Below, piece by piece: positions 54,807 to 63,469 of a stretch of 64,000 nucleotides of DNA. The position numbers and the translations under genes are program-made. Origin of the DNA: Azospirillum cavernae (GTDB taxonomy: Bacteria > Pseudomonadota > Alphaproteobacteria > Azospirillales > Azospirillaceae); contig NZ_QYUL01000002.1 in NCBI RefSeq assembly GCF_003590795.1, forward strand, positions 675,001-739,000, written 5' to 3'. Numbering within the stretch: the stretch's first letter is position 1; every line of letters starts with the position of its first letter. The notes beneath the pieces were generated by a model. The model worked only from the letters and a program-made list of their open reading frames with translations. It did not search any database and had not been told where the DNA came from.

Positions 54807-55340
54807 TCAAAGCGGCGCCGCCTCTTCCGCCGCCAACCACCCGACGCGGTCGGCAAGCCGGGCGAGCAGAGCGCGCGCGCCCGTTTCATCCGCCGTCGCA
54901 ATCAGCACGACGTCCGCCGCCACCCCCAGCGCGACGACGTCGGCGGCGACGGCGGCGGTTGGCGCGACGATGACCCGCATCAGGGCCAACACCCCCTGTT
55001 CCAGATGGCGGCGCGCCGCCGCTTCCTCCGCGCCCACCCCCGGCTCGGTCCAGCGCAGCCGCTCCACCAGAGCGACGGGACGCAAACGGCGGTCGTCGAG
55101 CGACAGGGCGGCGGCCAGATTGAGCAGCGTCGCGCCGTCGATCAGCGTCACCGCCCCGTCGGGCAGCCGCGACACCAGCAGTTCGGCGGCGAAGATGGCC
55201 GAGGGGGCGACCTCCGGGTGCGGGCCGGGCAGCCGGTGCAGGGTCGCCGCCGCCCCCGTCACGCGATCCAGCGCCGCGATCATCCGCAAGGCGTAGGACA
55301 AGGCGGGCGAAACGTTGGCGACCACGGCGTGAAGGGACAC
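54807..55340 (-). CDS. hypothetical protein, Ala/Val-rich
   Basis: 177 residues (MSLHAVVANVSPALSYALRM), mixed helix/strand with many Ala, Val and Leu, no signal peptide, no recognisable motif. It ends about 90 nt upstream of the response-regulator start on the same strand. Composition and codon use match real genes. Function unknown. Confidence 0.65.
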   Translation of the reverse strand: MSLHAVVANVSPALSYALRMIAALDRVTGAAATLHRLPGPHPEVAPSAIFAAELLVSRLPDGAVTLIDGATLLNLAAALSLDDRRLRPVALVERLRWTEPGVGAEEAAARRHLEQGVLALMRVIVAPTAAVAADVVALGVAADVVLIATADETGARALLARLADRVGWLAAEEAAPL

Positions 55341-55424
55341 GAAACAGGCTCCTTGGCTGATGTTTCACTATTTTAGCTGGTTGCGCCGCAACATGCCCCC
55401 TGCCCTTTGGTCGAAGGCTCTGCG

Positions 55425-55449
55425 GACCGTTGCGGCCACCGCAACGGTC
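55425..55449. other. 11-bp perfect hairpin upstream of the ribA-type gene
   Basis: GACCGTTGCGG and CCGCAACGGTC pair perfectly around CCA. It lies 98 nt before the ribA start, in the divergent gap with the 177-aa gene. No U-tract. It does not resemble an FMN riboswitch, which I looked for. It could be an operator or a 5'-leader stem. Confidence 0.5.
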
Positions 55450-55546
55450 TGACGCGCGGGAAACGCTGGACAGGGGCGCGCCACCTGCGCTTTGCTTCGC
55501 CCGCCCCGCGCACCATCTTCCGCTTTTGCCACGAAGTATTCCGACG

Positions 55547-56716
55547 ATGCACGCCGAACGCCGCCCTGACAGCATTCCCCCGATCAACGAAGCCGCCGTG
55601 CGCGCCGTGGACCGCGCGCTCGCCGCGCTGCGCCGGGGCGAGGTGGTCGCCATCGAGAACACCGACGGCTCCATCGGCGCCGCCGTGTCGGTGGAATCCG
55701 TGGCGCTCGACGCCGTGCAGCGGCTGAAAAGTCTGACCGGCGGCACCCCCAGCCTGGCCGTCACCCGCCGCCGCGCCATCGTCCTTGGCCTGCTGGCCGA
55801 GGGGGAGGATGATTCCCCCGCCCTGTCCGGCAGCGTCGTCGCGCTGGGCTGCGTCGGCGGCCTGACCGCCGATCAGGCGCACGCCCTGGCCGATCCGGAG
55901 CAGCGTGGCGAGGTCGTCGCCTTGCCCCCCGGCCTGACCGCCACCCTGATGGACGCCCACACGCGCGACGCGGCGGCGGTCGATCTCGCCCGTTTGGCGC
56001 GCCTGCTGCCCGCCGCGATCACGGCGGCGGTGGCGGACACCAACCGCAGCGCCGCCGATTGGGCCGCCGAGCATGATCTGTTGCTGGTGCGCGCCCGCGA
56101 CGTGGCCGATTACCGGGTGCATGTGGTGCGCACGCTGCGCCGCGTCGCCGACGCGCGGGTGCCGCTGAGCGGCGCCGAGAACACGCGGATTTTCGCCTTT
56201 CGCCCCGCCGACGGCGGGCCGGAGCATCTGGCCATCGTCATCGGCGATCCCGACCCCGCCCAGCCGGTGCTGGCCCGCCTGCATTCGGAATGCTTCACCG
56301 GCGATCTGCTGGGATCGCTGCGCTGCGATTGCGGCGACCAGTTGCGCGGGGCCATCGCCGAAATCGCCCGCCTGGGCAGCGGCGTTCTGCTGTATCTGGC
56401 CCAGGAAGGGCGCGGCATCGGGCTGGTCAACAAGCTGCGCGCCTACCGCATCCAGGACCAGGGATTCGACACGGTGGACGCCAACGAGATCTTGGGGTTC
56501 GAGGCGGACGAGCGGGTTTATCTGCCCGCCGCCGAAATGTTGCGTCAACTCGGCTACGACTCCGTGCGGTTGATGACCAACAACCCGGAGAAGCTGCGCC
56601 AGCTCGCCCGCTGCGGCATCGCCGTGGTGGAGCGCGTCGCCCACATCTTCCCGGCGAATGGCCACAACGAAGCCTATCTGCGCACCAAGGCCGAGCGCAG
56701 CGGCCACATGTTCTGA
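55547..56716 (+). CDS. ribA: GTP cyclohydrolase II with degenerate RibB-like N-terminal domain
   Basis: 389 residues from the ATG at 55547 (MHAERRPDSIPPINE). The C-terminal RibA domain is intact: RLHSECFTGDLLGSLRCDCG with zinc Cys249, 260 and 262, and QEGRGIGLVNK. The N-terminal 180 residues resemble RibB (DHBP synthase) but read IENTDGSIGAAV where the acidic metal-binding motif should be, so that activity is probably lost. Riboflavin synthesis, first step of the branch from GTP. Confidence 0.9.
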   Translation: MHAERRPDSIPPINEAAVRAVDRALAALRRGEVVAIENTDGSIGAAVSVESVALDAVQRLKSLTGGTPSLAVTRRRAIVLGLLAEGEDDSPALSGSVVALGCVGGLTADQAHALADPEQRGEVVALPPGLTATLMDAHTRDAAAVDLARLARLLPAAITAAVADTNRSAADWAAEHDLLLVRARDVADYRVHVVRTLRRVADARVPLSGAENTRIFAFRPADGGPEHLAIVIGDPDPAQPVLARLHSECFTGDLLGSLRCDCGDQLRGAIAEIARLGSGVLLYLAQEGRGIGLVNKLRAYRIQDQGFDTVDANEILGFEADERVYLPAAEMLRQLGYDSVRLMTNNPEKLRQLARCGIAVVERVAHIFPANGHNEAYLRTKAERSGHMF

Positions 56717-56887
56717 CCCGCCCCGACGAAGGCGGGACCGGGGCAGGAATCGCCCCGCCCCCGGCAGTTCTTGCCGCGTTCCGCCCCACGGGGAATCCGA
56801 TTCCGGGCGAATCGGGGGAAAACACTCCAAAATCCTGGCACAAACCTTGCTTACCTTGTCGATGACCCTCGTTCCGGGAGAACGCTC

Positions 56888-57819
56888 ATGGCCATCGACG
56901 CCGCCTCATACGACAGCACCGCCGCCGCCCGCCCGGTCGTCGCGCGCGAGCGTGAGACGTCGCCGTCGGTCAGCCGCGACAGCGAGCCGGTCGAGATTGA
57001 AGGCGACCTGTCTTTTGGCGATTTCCTGGACGTCATCAACCCTCTGCAACATTTGCCGATCATTGGCACGCTGTATCGCAGCCTGACCGGCGAGACCATC
57101 CAGCCCGCCGCCCGCGTTATGGGCGGCATTCTGTATGGCGGCGTCATCGGCGGTTTGGCGTCCATCACCAACGCGGTGATCGAGCAGGCCAGCGGTCAGG
57201 ATGTCGGCGATCAGGTCATGGCCTCGCTCGGCTTCGGGGAAGGCGCCCATCCCGCCGACTCCGTCGCCGTCGCGGCAACCACGGGGGGGCGGCGCCCGCC
57301 GCCTCCCCCGTGGCCCTTGCTTCGAGCGCGGCCCCCGCCGCCGGGACGCCCCTGACAACCCGCCAAGCGTCCGTCCCCGTTCAAGTGGCCCAAACCGCCC
57401 CACAAACGGCGCAAAAGACCGCCGACCCGGCGGCGGCCAGCGTCGGCGCGCCGATCAAACTTGCGGCGGCGGCGCCCACTGCGGCGGCGCCCGCTTCCGC
57501 GATGCCCAGCTCCGCGATGCCCAATTCCGCTCAGGCCGGTCCCACCCAGGCGTCCCTGTCGGGCGGCCCGACTCCGACGCTCAGCAAGATGCCCGCCCGC
57601 GACACCCCGCTGGCCAGTTCGACCATGGTCAAGCACGCGGTTCCGAAATATGCCGCGCCAATGCCCGGCTCCATCCCGGTCAGCGCCCAGGCGGCAAACG
57701 CCAACGCCGCCGCGTCGCCGGAAGCCCTGTCGGAAACCATGATGCGCAACCTCGCCAAATACGAACAATCGCGCAAAGCCGCCCAATCCGCCGCCCCGGC
57801 GATGCGGGTGTCCAGTTGA
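56888..57819 (+). pseudogene. hypothetical protein gene with an apparent -1 frameshift at a G7 run
   Basis: The first frame starts at ATG 56888 (MAIDAASYDSTAAARP) and contains a conserved-looking patch DVINPLQHLPIIGTLYRSLT plus a Gly-rich hydrophobic stretch, but at GGGGGGG (57283-57289) it runs into PPPPPWPLLRARPPPPG and stops at 57355. The -1 frame continues sensibly (GVALASSAAPAAG onward) to a stop at 57819, ending RKAAQSAAPAMRVSS. The joined product would be about 310 residues. A sequencing error, a real mutation or programmed slippage are all possible. Function unknown. Confidence 0.65.
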
Positions 57820-57827
57820 GCGGAGCC

Positions 57828-58361
57828 ATGGAGAGCGGGGCCATCGAAATCGCCGTCTACCCCGACGGGCGGCTAAGCTGGCCGAATCACACGGTGCGTT
57901 GCGCGCTGGGTCGGGGCGGCATCCGCGCCGACAAGCGCGAAGGCGACGGGGCCACGCCGGTTGGCCGCTTTCCCTTGCGCCGGGTGCTGTGGCGGGCCGA
58001 CCGGCTGGAGCGCCCGGACAGCGGCCTTCCCACCCAACCCATCGCCCCCGACGATGGTTGGTGCGACGCGCCCGAGGATCCCGCCTACAACCAGCCAGTC
58101 ACGCGCCCGCACCCGACCAGCCACGAGTCGCTGTGGCGCGAGGACGGGGTTTACGACGTGATCGTGGTGATGGGCCACAACGACGATCCGGTCGTCGCCG
58201 GTTTTGGCAGCGCCGTGTTTTTGCACGTCGCCCGCCCGGATTGGCAGCCGACGGCGGGCTGCGTCGCCCTGCCCTTGGACGATCTGCTGGCCCTGCTGAA
58301 GGATTGCGGACCAGGCAGCGCGTTGACCGTTCCCGACCCGTCCGCCCAAAACCCCGCCTAG
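57828..58361 (+). CDS. L,D-transpeptidase catalytic-domain protein
   Basis: 177 residues from the ATG at 57828 (MESGAIEIAVYPDGRL). YkuD-type signature with His133 and Cys145 (FLHVARPDWQPTAGCVALP). No clear signal peptide, so either an exported domain without a visible leader or a cytoplasmic member. Such proteins form 3-3 peptidoglycan cross-links or act on related bonds. Starts 8 nt after the frameshifted gene. Confidence 0.88.
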   Translation: MESGAIEIAVYPDGRLSWPNHTVRCALGRGGIRADKREGDGATPVGRFPLRRVLWRADRLERPDSGLPTQPIAPDDGWCDAPEDPAYNQPVTRPHPTSHESLWREDGVYDVIVVMGHNDDPVVAGFGSAVFLHVARPDWQPTAGCVALPLDDLLALLKDCGPGSALTVPDPSAQNPA

Positions 58362-58362
58362 G

Positions 58363-59094
58363 TCAGGCCGCCGGGTAGGGGCGCGAGCCGAAAATCGCCG
58401 TGCCGACCCGGACATGGGTCGCGCCAAAACGGATGGCGGTTTCAAAATCGCCGCTCATCCCCATGCTGACCTCGGCCAGCCCGAGGCGGCGGGCCATCTC
58501 CGACAGCAGGGCGAAATGCATCGCCGGTTCCTCGTCCACCGGCGGAATGCACATCAACCCCGTCACCGGCAGCCCGAGTCGATCCCGGCAATCGGCCAAA
58601 AACGACTCGACCTCGGCGGGGGGAATGCCGGCCTTCTGGGGTTCCTCGCCGGTGTTGACCTCGATCAGGCAGCGTGGGCGACGCCCGGATTTCACCATCT
58701 CCTCGGCCAACGCCTCGGCCAGCTTGGGCCGGTCCAGCGTTTGGATGACGTCGAACAGGGCCACCGCGTCCTTGACCTTGTTGGTTTGCAGCGGACCGAT
58801 CAGATGCAGTTCCAAATCGGGGAAGCTGGCCTTCAGATCGGGGAATTTGCCCTTGGCCTCTTGCACGCGGTTCTCACCGAACACCCGCTGACCGGCGGCC
58901 AAGGCTTCCGCCACGGCTTCCGCCGGGTGGGTTTTCGACACCGCCACCAGCGTGGGCGCGCCCGAGTCGCGACCGCAGGCGGCGCTGGTTTGGGCGATGG
59001 CCGCGCGCACGGCGGCCAAACGCCCCGTAACATCGGTCACGGCGACGTCGGCCCCTGTGACATCGGTGGGACGGGCGGGGTGCGTCGGGGTCAT
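58363..59094 (-). CDS. PLP homeostasis protein, YggS family
   Basis: 243 residues from the ATG at 59094 (MTPTHPARPTDVTGADV). PLP lysine Lys54 in LVAVSKTHPAEAV; family motifs FGENRVQEAKGK, HLIGPLQTNKVK and SMGMSGDFETAI. Regulates PLP pools and amino-acid balance. Convergent with the L,D-transpeptidase gene, stops 1 nt apart. Confidence 0.94.
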   Translation of the reverse strand: MTPTHPARPTDVTGADVAVTDVTGRLAAVRAAIAQTSAACGRDSGAPTLVAVSKTHPAEAVAEALAAGQRVFGENRVQEAKGKFPDLKASFPDLELHLIGPLQTNKVKDAVALFDVIQTLDRPKLAEALAEEMVKSGRRPRCLIEVNTGEEPQKAGIPPAEVESFLADCRDRLGLPVTGLMCIPPVDEEPAMHFALLSEMARRLGLAEVSMGMSGDFETAIRFGATHVRVGTAIFGSRPYPAA

Positions 59095-59236
59095 GGCGGC
59101 TTTCCCTATGATCGGGGCGGGTGTACAGCGAACCGTGCGGCGTGTTAGCGGACAGTCGTCGGAAAGGCAAGCCTCCCACGGAACGCTTCGCCACCCCAAA
59201 CGCTTATCTTTTGAAAACGCTCAAGGAGACCTCCGC

Positions 59237-59797
59237 ATGCGGAGTCTGTTTCGCCCCCTGCTGACGGCCCTGACGCTGAGCTTGGCCATCCCGACGATCG
59301 TCAACCCGGCCCTGGCCCAAGACGCCGCCAAAGACGCCGCCAAACCTGCCGCCAAGCCCGCCGCCAAACCACCCACGCAGAAAGCGGCGCCAGCCAAGCC
59401 CGCGATGCCGCGCACCATGCCGGGATCACCGATGGCGCAGATTCCCTTCGCCGATCAGCCCTTTCCTCTTCAGGACGACGGCACCTTCCGAGGCATTCTC
59501 GACAAAATCGCCGCCGACGCCAACCGCCGCTGCACTCGCCAGGAACAATTCGGTTGGGAAATCGCCAAAGGCGATCAGGAGCGATTGGACCGCATTTTTG
59601 GCGGCACAATGGCCGCCTTTGAGCAGAACGGCTATCTGCTCGGTCAATTCACCGCCAAAAGCGCCCCCAACCCGGACATCGTCACCTATCTGGCCGACAA
59701 GGACAAACGACGCCTGCTGCTGGTCTGGGCGCCGATGACCGATTCCGCCATGTTGATGATGTGCGACACGGATTCCTTGGGCGCGCACAAACCCTGA
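59237..59797 (+). CDS. secreted hypothetical protein with Lys-Pro-Ala repeats
   Basis: 186 residues from the ATG at 59237 behind AAGGAGA. Signal peptide (LLTALTLSLAIPTIVNPALA), then KDAAKPAAKPAAKPPTQKA repeats (about 30-60), and a C-terminal domain (about 75-186) with two cysteines, NRRCTRQEQFGWEI and MLMMCDTDS. Periplasmic by prediction. I do not recognise the domain. Confidence 0.75.
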   Translation: MRSLFRPLLTALTLSLAIPTIVNPALAQDAAKDAAKPAAKPAAKPPTQKAAPAKPAMPRTMPGSPMAQIPFADQPFPLQDDGTFRGILDKIAADANRRCTRQEQFGWEIAKGDQERLDRIFGGTMAAFEQNGYLLGQFTAKSAPNPDIVTYLADKDKRRLLLVWAPMTDSAMLMMCDTDSLGAHKP

Positions 59798-59811
59798 GCA
59801 ATCATCCAAAC

Positions 59812-59845
59812 GAAAAAAAAGGCGGCGGATTTCTCCGCCGCCCTC
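59812..59845 (-). terminator. intrinsic terminator of porin 1
   Basis: GGCGGCGGA and TCCGCCGCC with a GAAA-type loop, followed on the minus strand by an eight-T run. It lies 27 nt beyond the porin stop. Confidence 0.92.
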
Positions 59846-59868
59846 GTTTGCTGCCAGAATGCGTTCGA

Positions 59869-60963
59869 TTAGAACGACAGACGGGTGTCGATCAGGAACA
59901 TGTTGGCCTTGTCCTTAGCGGCAGTGCCAACCTTGTTGTCAAAGTAGCTGTATTCCAGACCCGTGGTCAGGCCGGGAGCGATCGTGTAGGTCGCGCCGAC
60001 CTGGTACAGCTTGGCGCGGGCGTTGTCGGCGACGGTCGAAGCCAACTGGCCCGTGGCGCCACGGCCATCGGTGTAGGTCGCGGCCAGGATGACCGGGCCG
60101 ACGGTGTACTGGGCGCCCAGGATCCAGACCTGCTGGTTGTCAACACCGCGCGAGGACTTGGTGTAGCCGGACTTGCCGCTGTTGGCGTAGCTGCCGCCAA
60201 TGACCAAAGCGCCATAGCTGACGTTCAGGCCAGCGTGGATCGAGCTGAGATCCTTGGTCGTGGCCGCTTCGGCGTCGGCGAACTGATAGGCCACGCTGCC
60301 TTCGAGGCCAACGGCGCCGACCGTGCCCTTGTAGTAGGCCTGGACTTCAGCGACGTCAGAGTAGATCTTGCTGCCCTTGACGCGGTTCACCGAGGTGGCG
60401 GTGTCGCTGTACTTCGGAGCGTAGGCGGCGCCGAGCTGGAAGCCCGAGAAGCTCGGGGTCAGGTAAACGAGCTTGGTGGCGTTGTCACCCGACTCGAGGG
60501 TGCGCAGCGCGCCCATGACGTAGGGCATCGAGCCGTTGTAGAAGGTCGACCAGAAGCCGTCCGGCGAACCCGAGATGCCGTCGACGTTCGGGCCGATGAC
60601 GCCGGATTCGTCCGACAGGCCGTTGATCGTGCCGGCCTGGACCGTGCCGAAGCTGCCGTTGGCGAAGATGTACGCGCGGTCGGCGGTGACGGTGTTGCTG
60701 GGGCCGGAAGTGCGGATGCGCAGACGCGCGCCGTATTCCAGACCGTTGTCGGCCTTGGCGGTCGGCGTGAACTTCAAACGCATACGGTTCGAGAATTCGG
60801 TCTTGCGCAGGTTGCCGTCGTTCTTCTGGTCGGTGTAACCGGCCTGGAAGAAGGCGTCGCCGCCGACCAGAATGTCGAACTTGGTCTTCGACTGGGCGGA
60901 GGCGGAGCCGCAACCAGCGGCGAGGGCAACTGCGGCGCAGCCGATGACGAGAGAACGCTTCAT
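59869..60963 (-). CDS. Gram-negative porin 1
   Basis: 364 residues from the ATG at 60963, preceded by AAGGATGG. Signal peptide MKRSLVIGCAAVALAAGCGS to about SASA-QSK. Amphipathic beta strands with alternating aromatic residues and the C-terminal FLIDTRLSF ending with Phe, as needed for Bam recognition. General diffusion porin, outer membrane. Paralogue of the next gene (EFANRMR/EFSNRMR, SAKADNGLEYGARLR-like patch in both). Confidence 0.92.
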   Translation of the reverse strand: MKRSLVIGCAAVALAAGCGSASAQSKTKFDILVGGDAFFQAGYTDQKNDGNLRKTEFSNRMRLKFTPTAKADNGLEYGARLRIRTSGPSNTVTADRAYIFANGSFGTVQAGTINGLSDESGVIGPNVDGISGSPDGFWSTFYNGSMPYVMGALRTLESGDNATKLVYLTPSFSGFQLGAAYAPKYSDTATSVNRVKGSKIYSDVAEVQAYYKGTVGAVGLEGSVAYQFADAEAATTKDLSSIHAGLNVSYGALVIGGSYANSGKSGYTKSSRGVDNQQVWILGAQYTVGPVILAATYTDGRGATGQLASTVADNARAKLYQVGATYTIAPGLTTGLEYSYFDNKVGTAAKDKANMFLIDTRLSF

Positions 60964-61246
60964 GGATTGTCCATCCTTATGGCAGTCGCCCCTGTTCCGG
61001 GGCTGAGCGGTTTTCCTGGTCCTTTGGAGATACCCTCTTCGCGTTTGCCTCGGCAAGCACCAAAACAACCTTGAAACACGAGCGTCATCACAGCGTGACA
61101 TCAAAGACACAGGATTAAGCTGTTGTATTTGCTTTCATTTGCTCATCTGCATGCAAATTTGGCGCATCGCTGCTCGCAATTTGTGCGATGCGTCACGAAT
61201 TGAGGCGGACCGTGTTTGGACAAGACGACATTTGGACAAGAAAAAA
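60964..61246. other. inter-porin region
   Basis: 283 nt holding the promoter of porin 1 and the end of porin 2's transcript. AT-richer than average (CTGTTGTATTTGCTTTCATT near 61125). No ORF or dyad apart from the terminator that follows. Confidence 0.4.
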
Positions 61247-61268
61247 GGCGGTGACAAACGTCACCGCC
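61241..61268 (-). terminator. intrinsic terminator of porin 2
   Basis: GGCGGTGAC (61247-61255) and GTCACCGCC (61260-61268) with a 4-nt loop; six T follow on the minus strand. Confidence 0.92.
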
Positions 61269-61296
61269 CTTCTTCAGCAAACGGACGAAGCGTTGA

Positions 61297-62520
61297 TTAG
61301 AACGCCAAGACCGAACGCAGGATCACGACATGGCCCTTGTCGTCATCGTCGCCGGTGACAACGGTGTTGACCTTGTCGCTCTTAGCCGTGAAGTAGTCGT
61401 ACTGAGCCTGGAGAGCCAGACCCGGGGCGACGGTGTAGCTGGTGCCCAACTCGTAGACGTCCAGCTTGCGCTTGCCAGCCAGGATGGTCGAGCCGGGATC
61501 TTCGCCGTGCTTGTAGTTGGCGCCGACGACGATCGGGCCAGCGGTGTACTGCACGCCGACGGTCCAGTTGGACACGTCGCCGGTGTAGGTGTAACGGGTG
61601 TTCTGGCCCGACTTGCCGAAGTCGACATAGCCGCCGCCGAGCACGAAACCGGCGTAGCCGATCTGCGCGCCAGCCTGCCAAGCGCTCAGGTTCTTGAAGC
61701 TGTCAGCCGCGTTGCCGCTCTTCGAGGTCGTGCCGCCGGTGTAGGCCGCGCTGCCCTTGACCGTCACGCCACCGAAGGTGTCGCTGAAGTTGGCGCCGAT
61801 TTCGAAGACGTCCTGGTAGGCGCCCGAAGCCTGGGCGGCCGCCGTGGTGACGTTCTTCACGCGGTTCACGTCGGTGTAGTAGCTGTCCGAACGCGGGGTG
61901 TAGGCGGCGCCGAGCTGCAAGCCCGAGAAGCGCGGCGAGTAGTACACGACCTTGGTCGAGTTGCCGCCCATCGGATCGAGCGTGGCCCACACCAGGCTGT
62001 TGCCGCCGTTGACGGTCTGCGCGACGCCGCCGTTGCTGCCGATGTCGGCGCCGGCGTAGCGGCCGTTGATGGTGGTGCTCGCGCCGTTGCTGGCACCGAT
62101 GTACGCGGTCACGCGGTCATAGAGACCGAGCGGCAGGTAATCGATCGGGGTCGAGACGGCGGTGTCGTCGTTGAACTCGTTGGTCGAGCCGAGACGAACC
62201 TGACCGAAGCTGCCCTGCGCGAAGATGAACGCGCGGTCAGCCGTCACGTTGTTGTTCGTGCCGTTGCCAGCAGCGCGGAAGCGCAGACGGGCGCCGTATT
62301 CCAGGCCGTTGTCGGCCTTGGCGGACGGGATGACGGTGATGCGCATCCGGTTCGCGAATTCGGTCGAACGCAGGCCGGTGTCGTTGTCTTGCGACACGAA
62401 GCCAGCTTCGAAGTAGGCGTCGCCACCGATCTTCAGATCAAACTTGGTCTGGGCGTTGGCGGCGCTGGCGCCGACCACGAGAGCGACGGCGGCGGAGCCG
62501 GCGAGCAGATAACGGTTCAT
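61297..62520 (-). CDS. Gram-negative porin 2
   Basis: 407 residues from the ATG at 62520, behind GGATGGAGG. Signal peptide MNRYLLAGSAAVALVVGASA to about ANA-QTK. The first mature residues (TKFDLKIGGDAYFEAGF) align with porin 1 (TKFDILVGGDAFFQAGY). The C-terminus ends ILRSVLAF. About 40 residues longer than porin 1, mainly in extracellular-loop-like inserts (ASNGASTTINGRYAG). Confidence 0.92.
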   Translation of the reverse strand: MNRYLLAGSAAVALVVGASAANAQTKFDLKIGGDAYFEAGFVSQDNDTGLRSTEFANRMRITVIPSAKADNGLEYGARLRFRAAGNGTNNNVTADRAFIFAQGSFGQVRLGSTNEFNDDTAVSTPIDYLPLGLYDRVTAYIGASNGASTTINGRYAGADIGSNGGVAQTVNGGNSLVWATLDPMGGNSTKVVYYSPRFSGLQLGAAYTPRSDSYYTDVNRVKNVTTAAAQASGAYQDVFEIGANFSDTFGGVTVKGSAAYTGGTTSKSGNAADSFKNLSAWQAGAQIGYAGFVLGGGYVDFGKSGQNTRYTYTGDVSNWTVGVQYTAGPIVVGANYKHGEDPGSTILAGKRKLDVYELGTSYTVAPGLALQAQYDYFTAKSDKVNTVVTGDDDDKGHVVILRSVLAF

Positions 62521-62821
62521 AATTGTTGCCTCCATCCTGGCAGCAGATGTTTCAGCCTGGTTGACGTCCTGGCTGTGACCTAGGTACGCACCCCGGCCCA
62601 ACCCAGCAAGCGGCAAATCGAGACGAATGCTGCATTGAAGGGACAGTGTGTCGCACGGAGCACACTAACAACGGGTGATGACCGTCTGTGACTTGGTTGT
62701 TCCGCAACTGCGAAGCCCCGCTTCCGCTGTTGCGCGGGGCCGTCCATTTATGGTCTTTTCAGCGGCATTCCGCGCGTGACTCACGCGCGGCGCCCTTCTT
62801 TCTTGATCCGGGTTCCCGACC
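62521..62821. other. divergent promoter region of porin 2 and the DUF3576 gene
   Basis: 301 nt with no ORF. Contains a weak hairpin GCCCCGC (62715-62721) / GCGGGGC (62734-62740). No dyad clear enough to name an operator. Confidence 0.4.
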
Positions 62822-63364
62822 ATGCGCCGCTTGACCGCTTTTCGCCTTGTCCCCGTTCTGCTCGCGGCGTCCGTGACGGTCGCAGGCTGCGCCGATTGGG
62901 GCGGCAAGACCGAGACCATGGAAGAACAGACGAAGAGGCAGGACTACAAGTTCGGCAGCATCCTCGGCACCGAGGGTGGCTTCAATCTGTTCGGCAAAAA
63001 CAAGCGCGGCAGCGGCGACCAGGACAACGCCAACGGTCTTGGCGTCAACAGCTTCCTGTGGCGCGCCTCGCTCGACACGCTGTCCTTCATGCCCATCGCG
63101 TCGGCCGATCCGTTCGGCGGCGTCATCCTGACCGACTGGTACACGTCGCCGGAAACGCCGAACGAGCGTTTCAAGGTCAACCTCTACATCCTGGACAAGC
63201 AACTGCGCGCCGACGGCGTGCGGGTGTCGGTGTTCAAGCAGCAGCGCAACGGGGCCGACTGGCGTGACAGCAACGTTGGCGCGGAAACCGCCGGCACGCT
63301 GGAAGACGCCGTGCTGACCCGCGCCCGCCAGTTGCGCGTCGCCGCGCAAGCCGCCGCGCGTTAA
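62822..63364 (+). CDS. DUF3576 lipoprotein
   Basis: 180 residues. Lipobox VTVAGC with Cys23. The DUF3576 core reads VNSFLWRASLDTLSFMPIAS and ADPFGGVILTDWYTSPETPN. Conserved upstream of leuS in many alphaproteobacteria (from memory); function unknown, probably envelope-located. A 14-bp direct repeat spans the stop codon. Confidence 0.92.
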   Translation: MRRLTAFRLVPVLLAASVTVAGCADWGGKTETMEEQTKRQDYKFGSILGTEGGFNLFGKNKRGSGDQDNANGLGVNSFLWRASLDTLSFMPIASADPFGGVILTDWYTSPETPNERFKVNLYILDKQLRADGVRVSVFKQQRNGADWRDSNVGAETAGTLEDAVLTRARQLRVAAQAAAR

Positions 63365-63469
63365 AGACCCCGCGCGTTAAAGAGTTGGGACCGGCGGGGC
63401 GTGACCGGCACGCCCCCCACTTCTGTCTCCGCAAAGCTGATCGATTCAACGGGAAACGGCGTCCTCCTC

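Noticed and set aside
55380..55546. FMN riboswitch upstream of the ribA-type gene
   Set aside because: Only a simple 11-bp hairpin is present; the multi-branched RFN pattern is not seen.
59330..59410. Short tandem repeats as a possible CRISPR-like or VNTR array
   Set aside because: They encode Lys-Pro-Ala repeats inside a secreted protein in frame; no spacers or dyad repeats.
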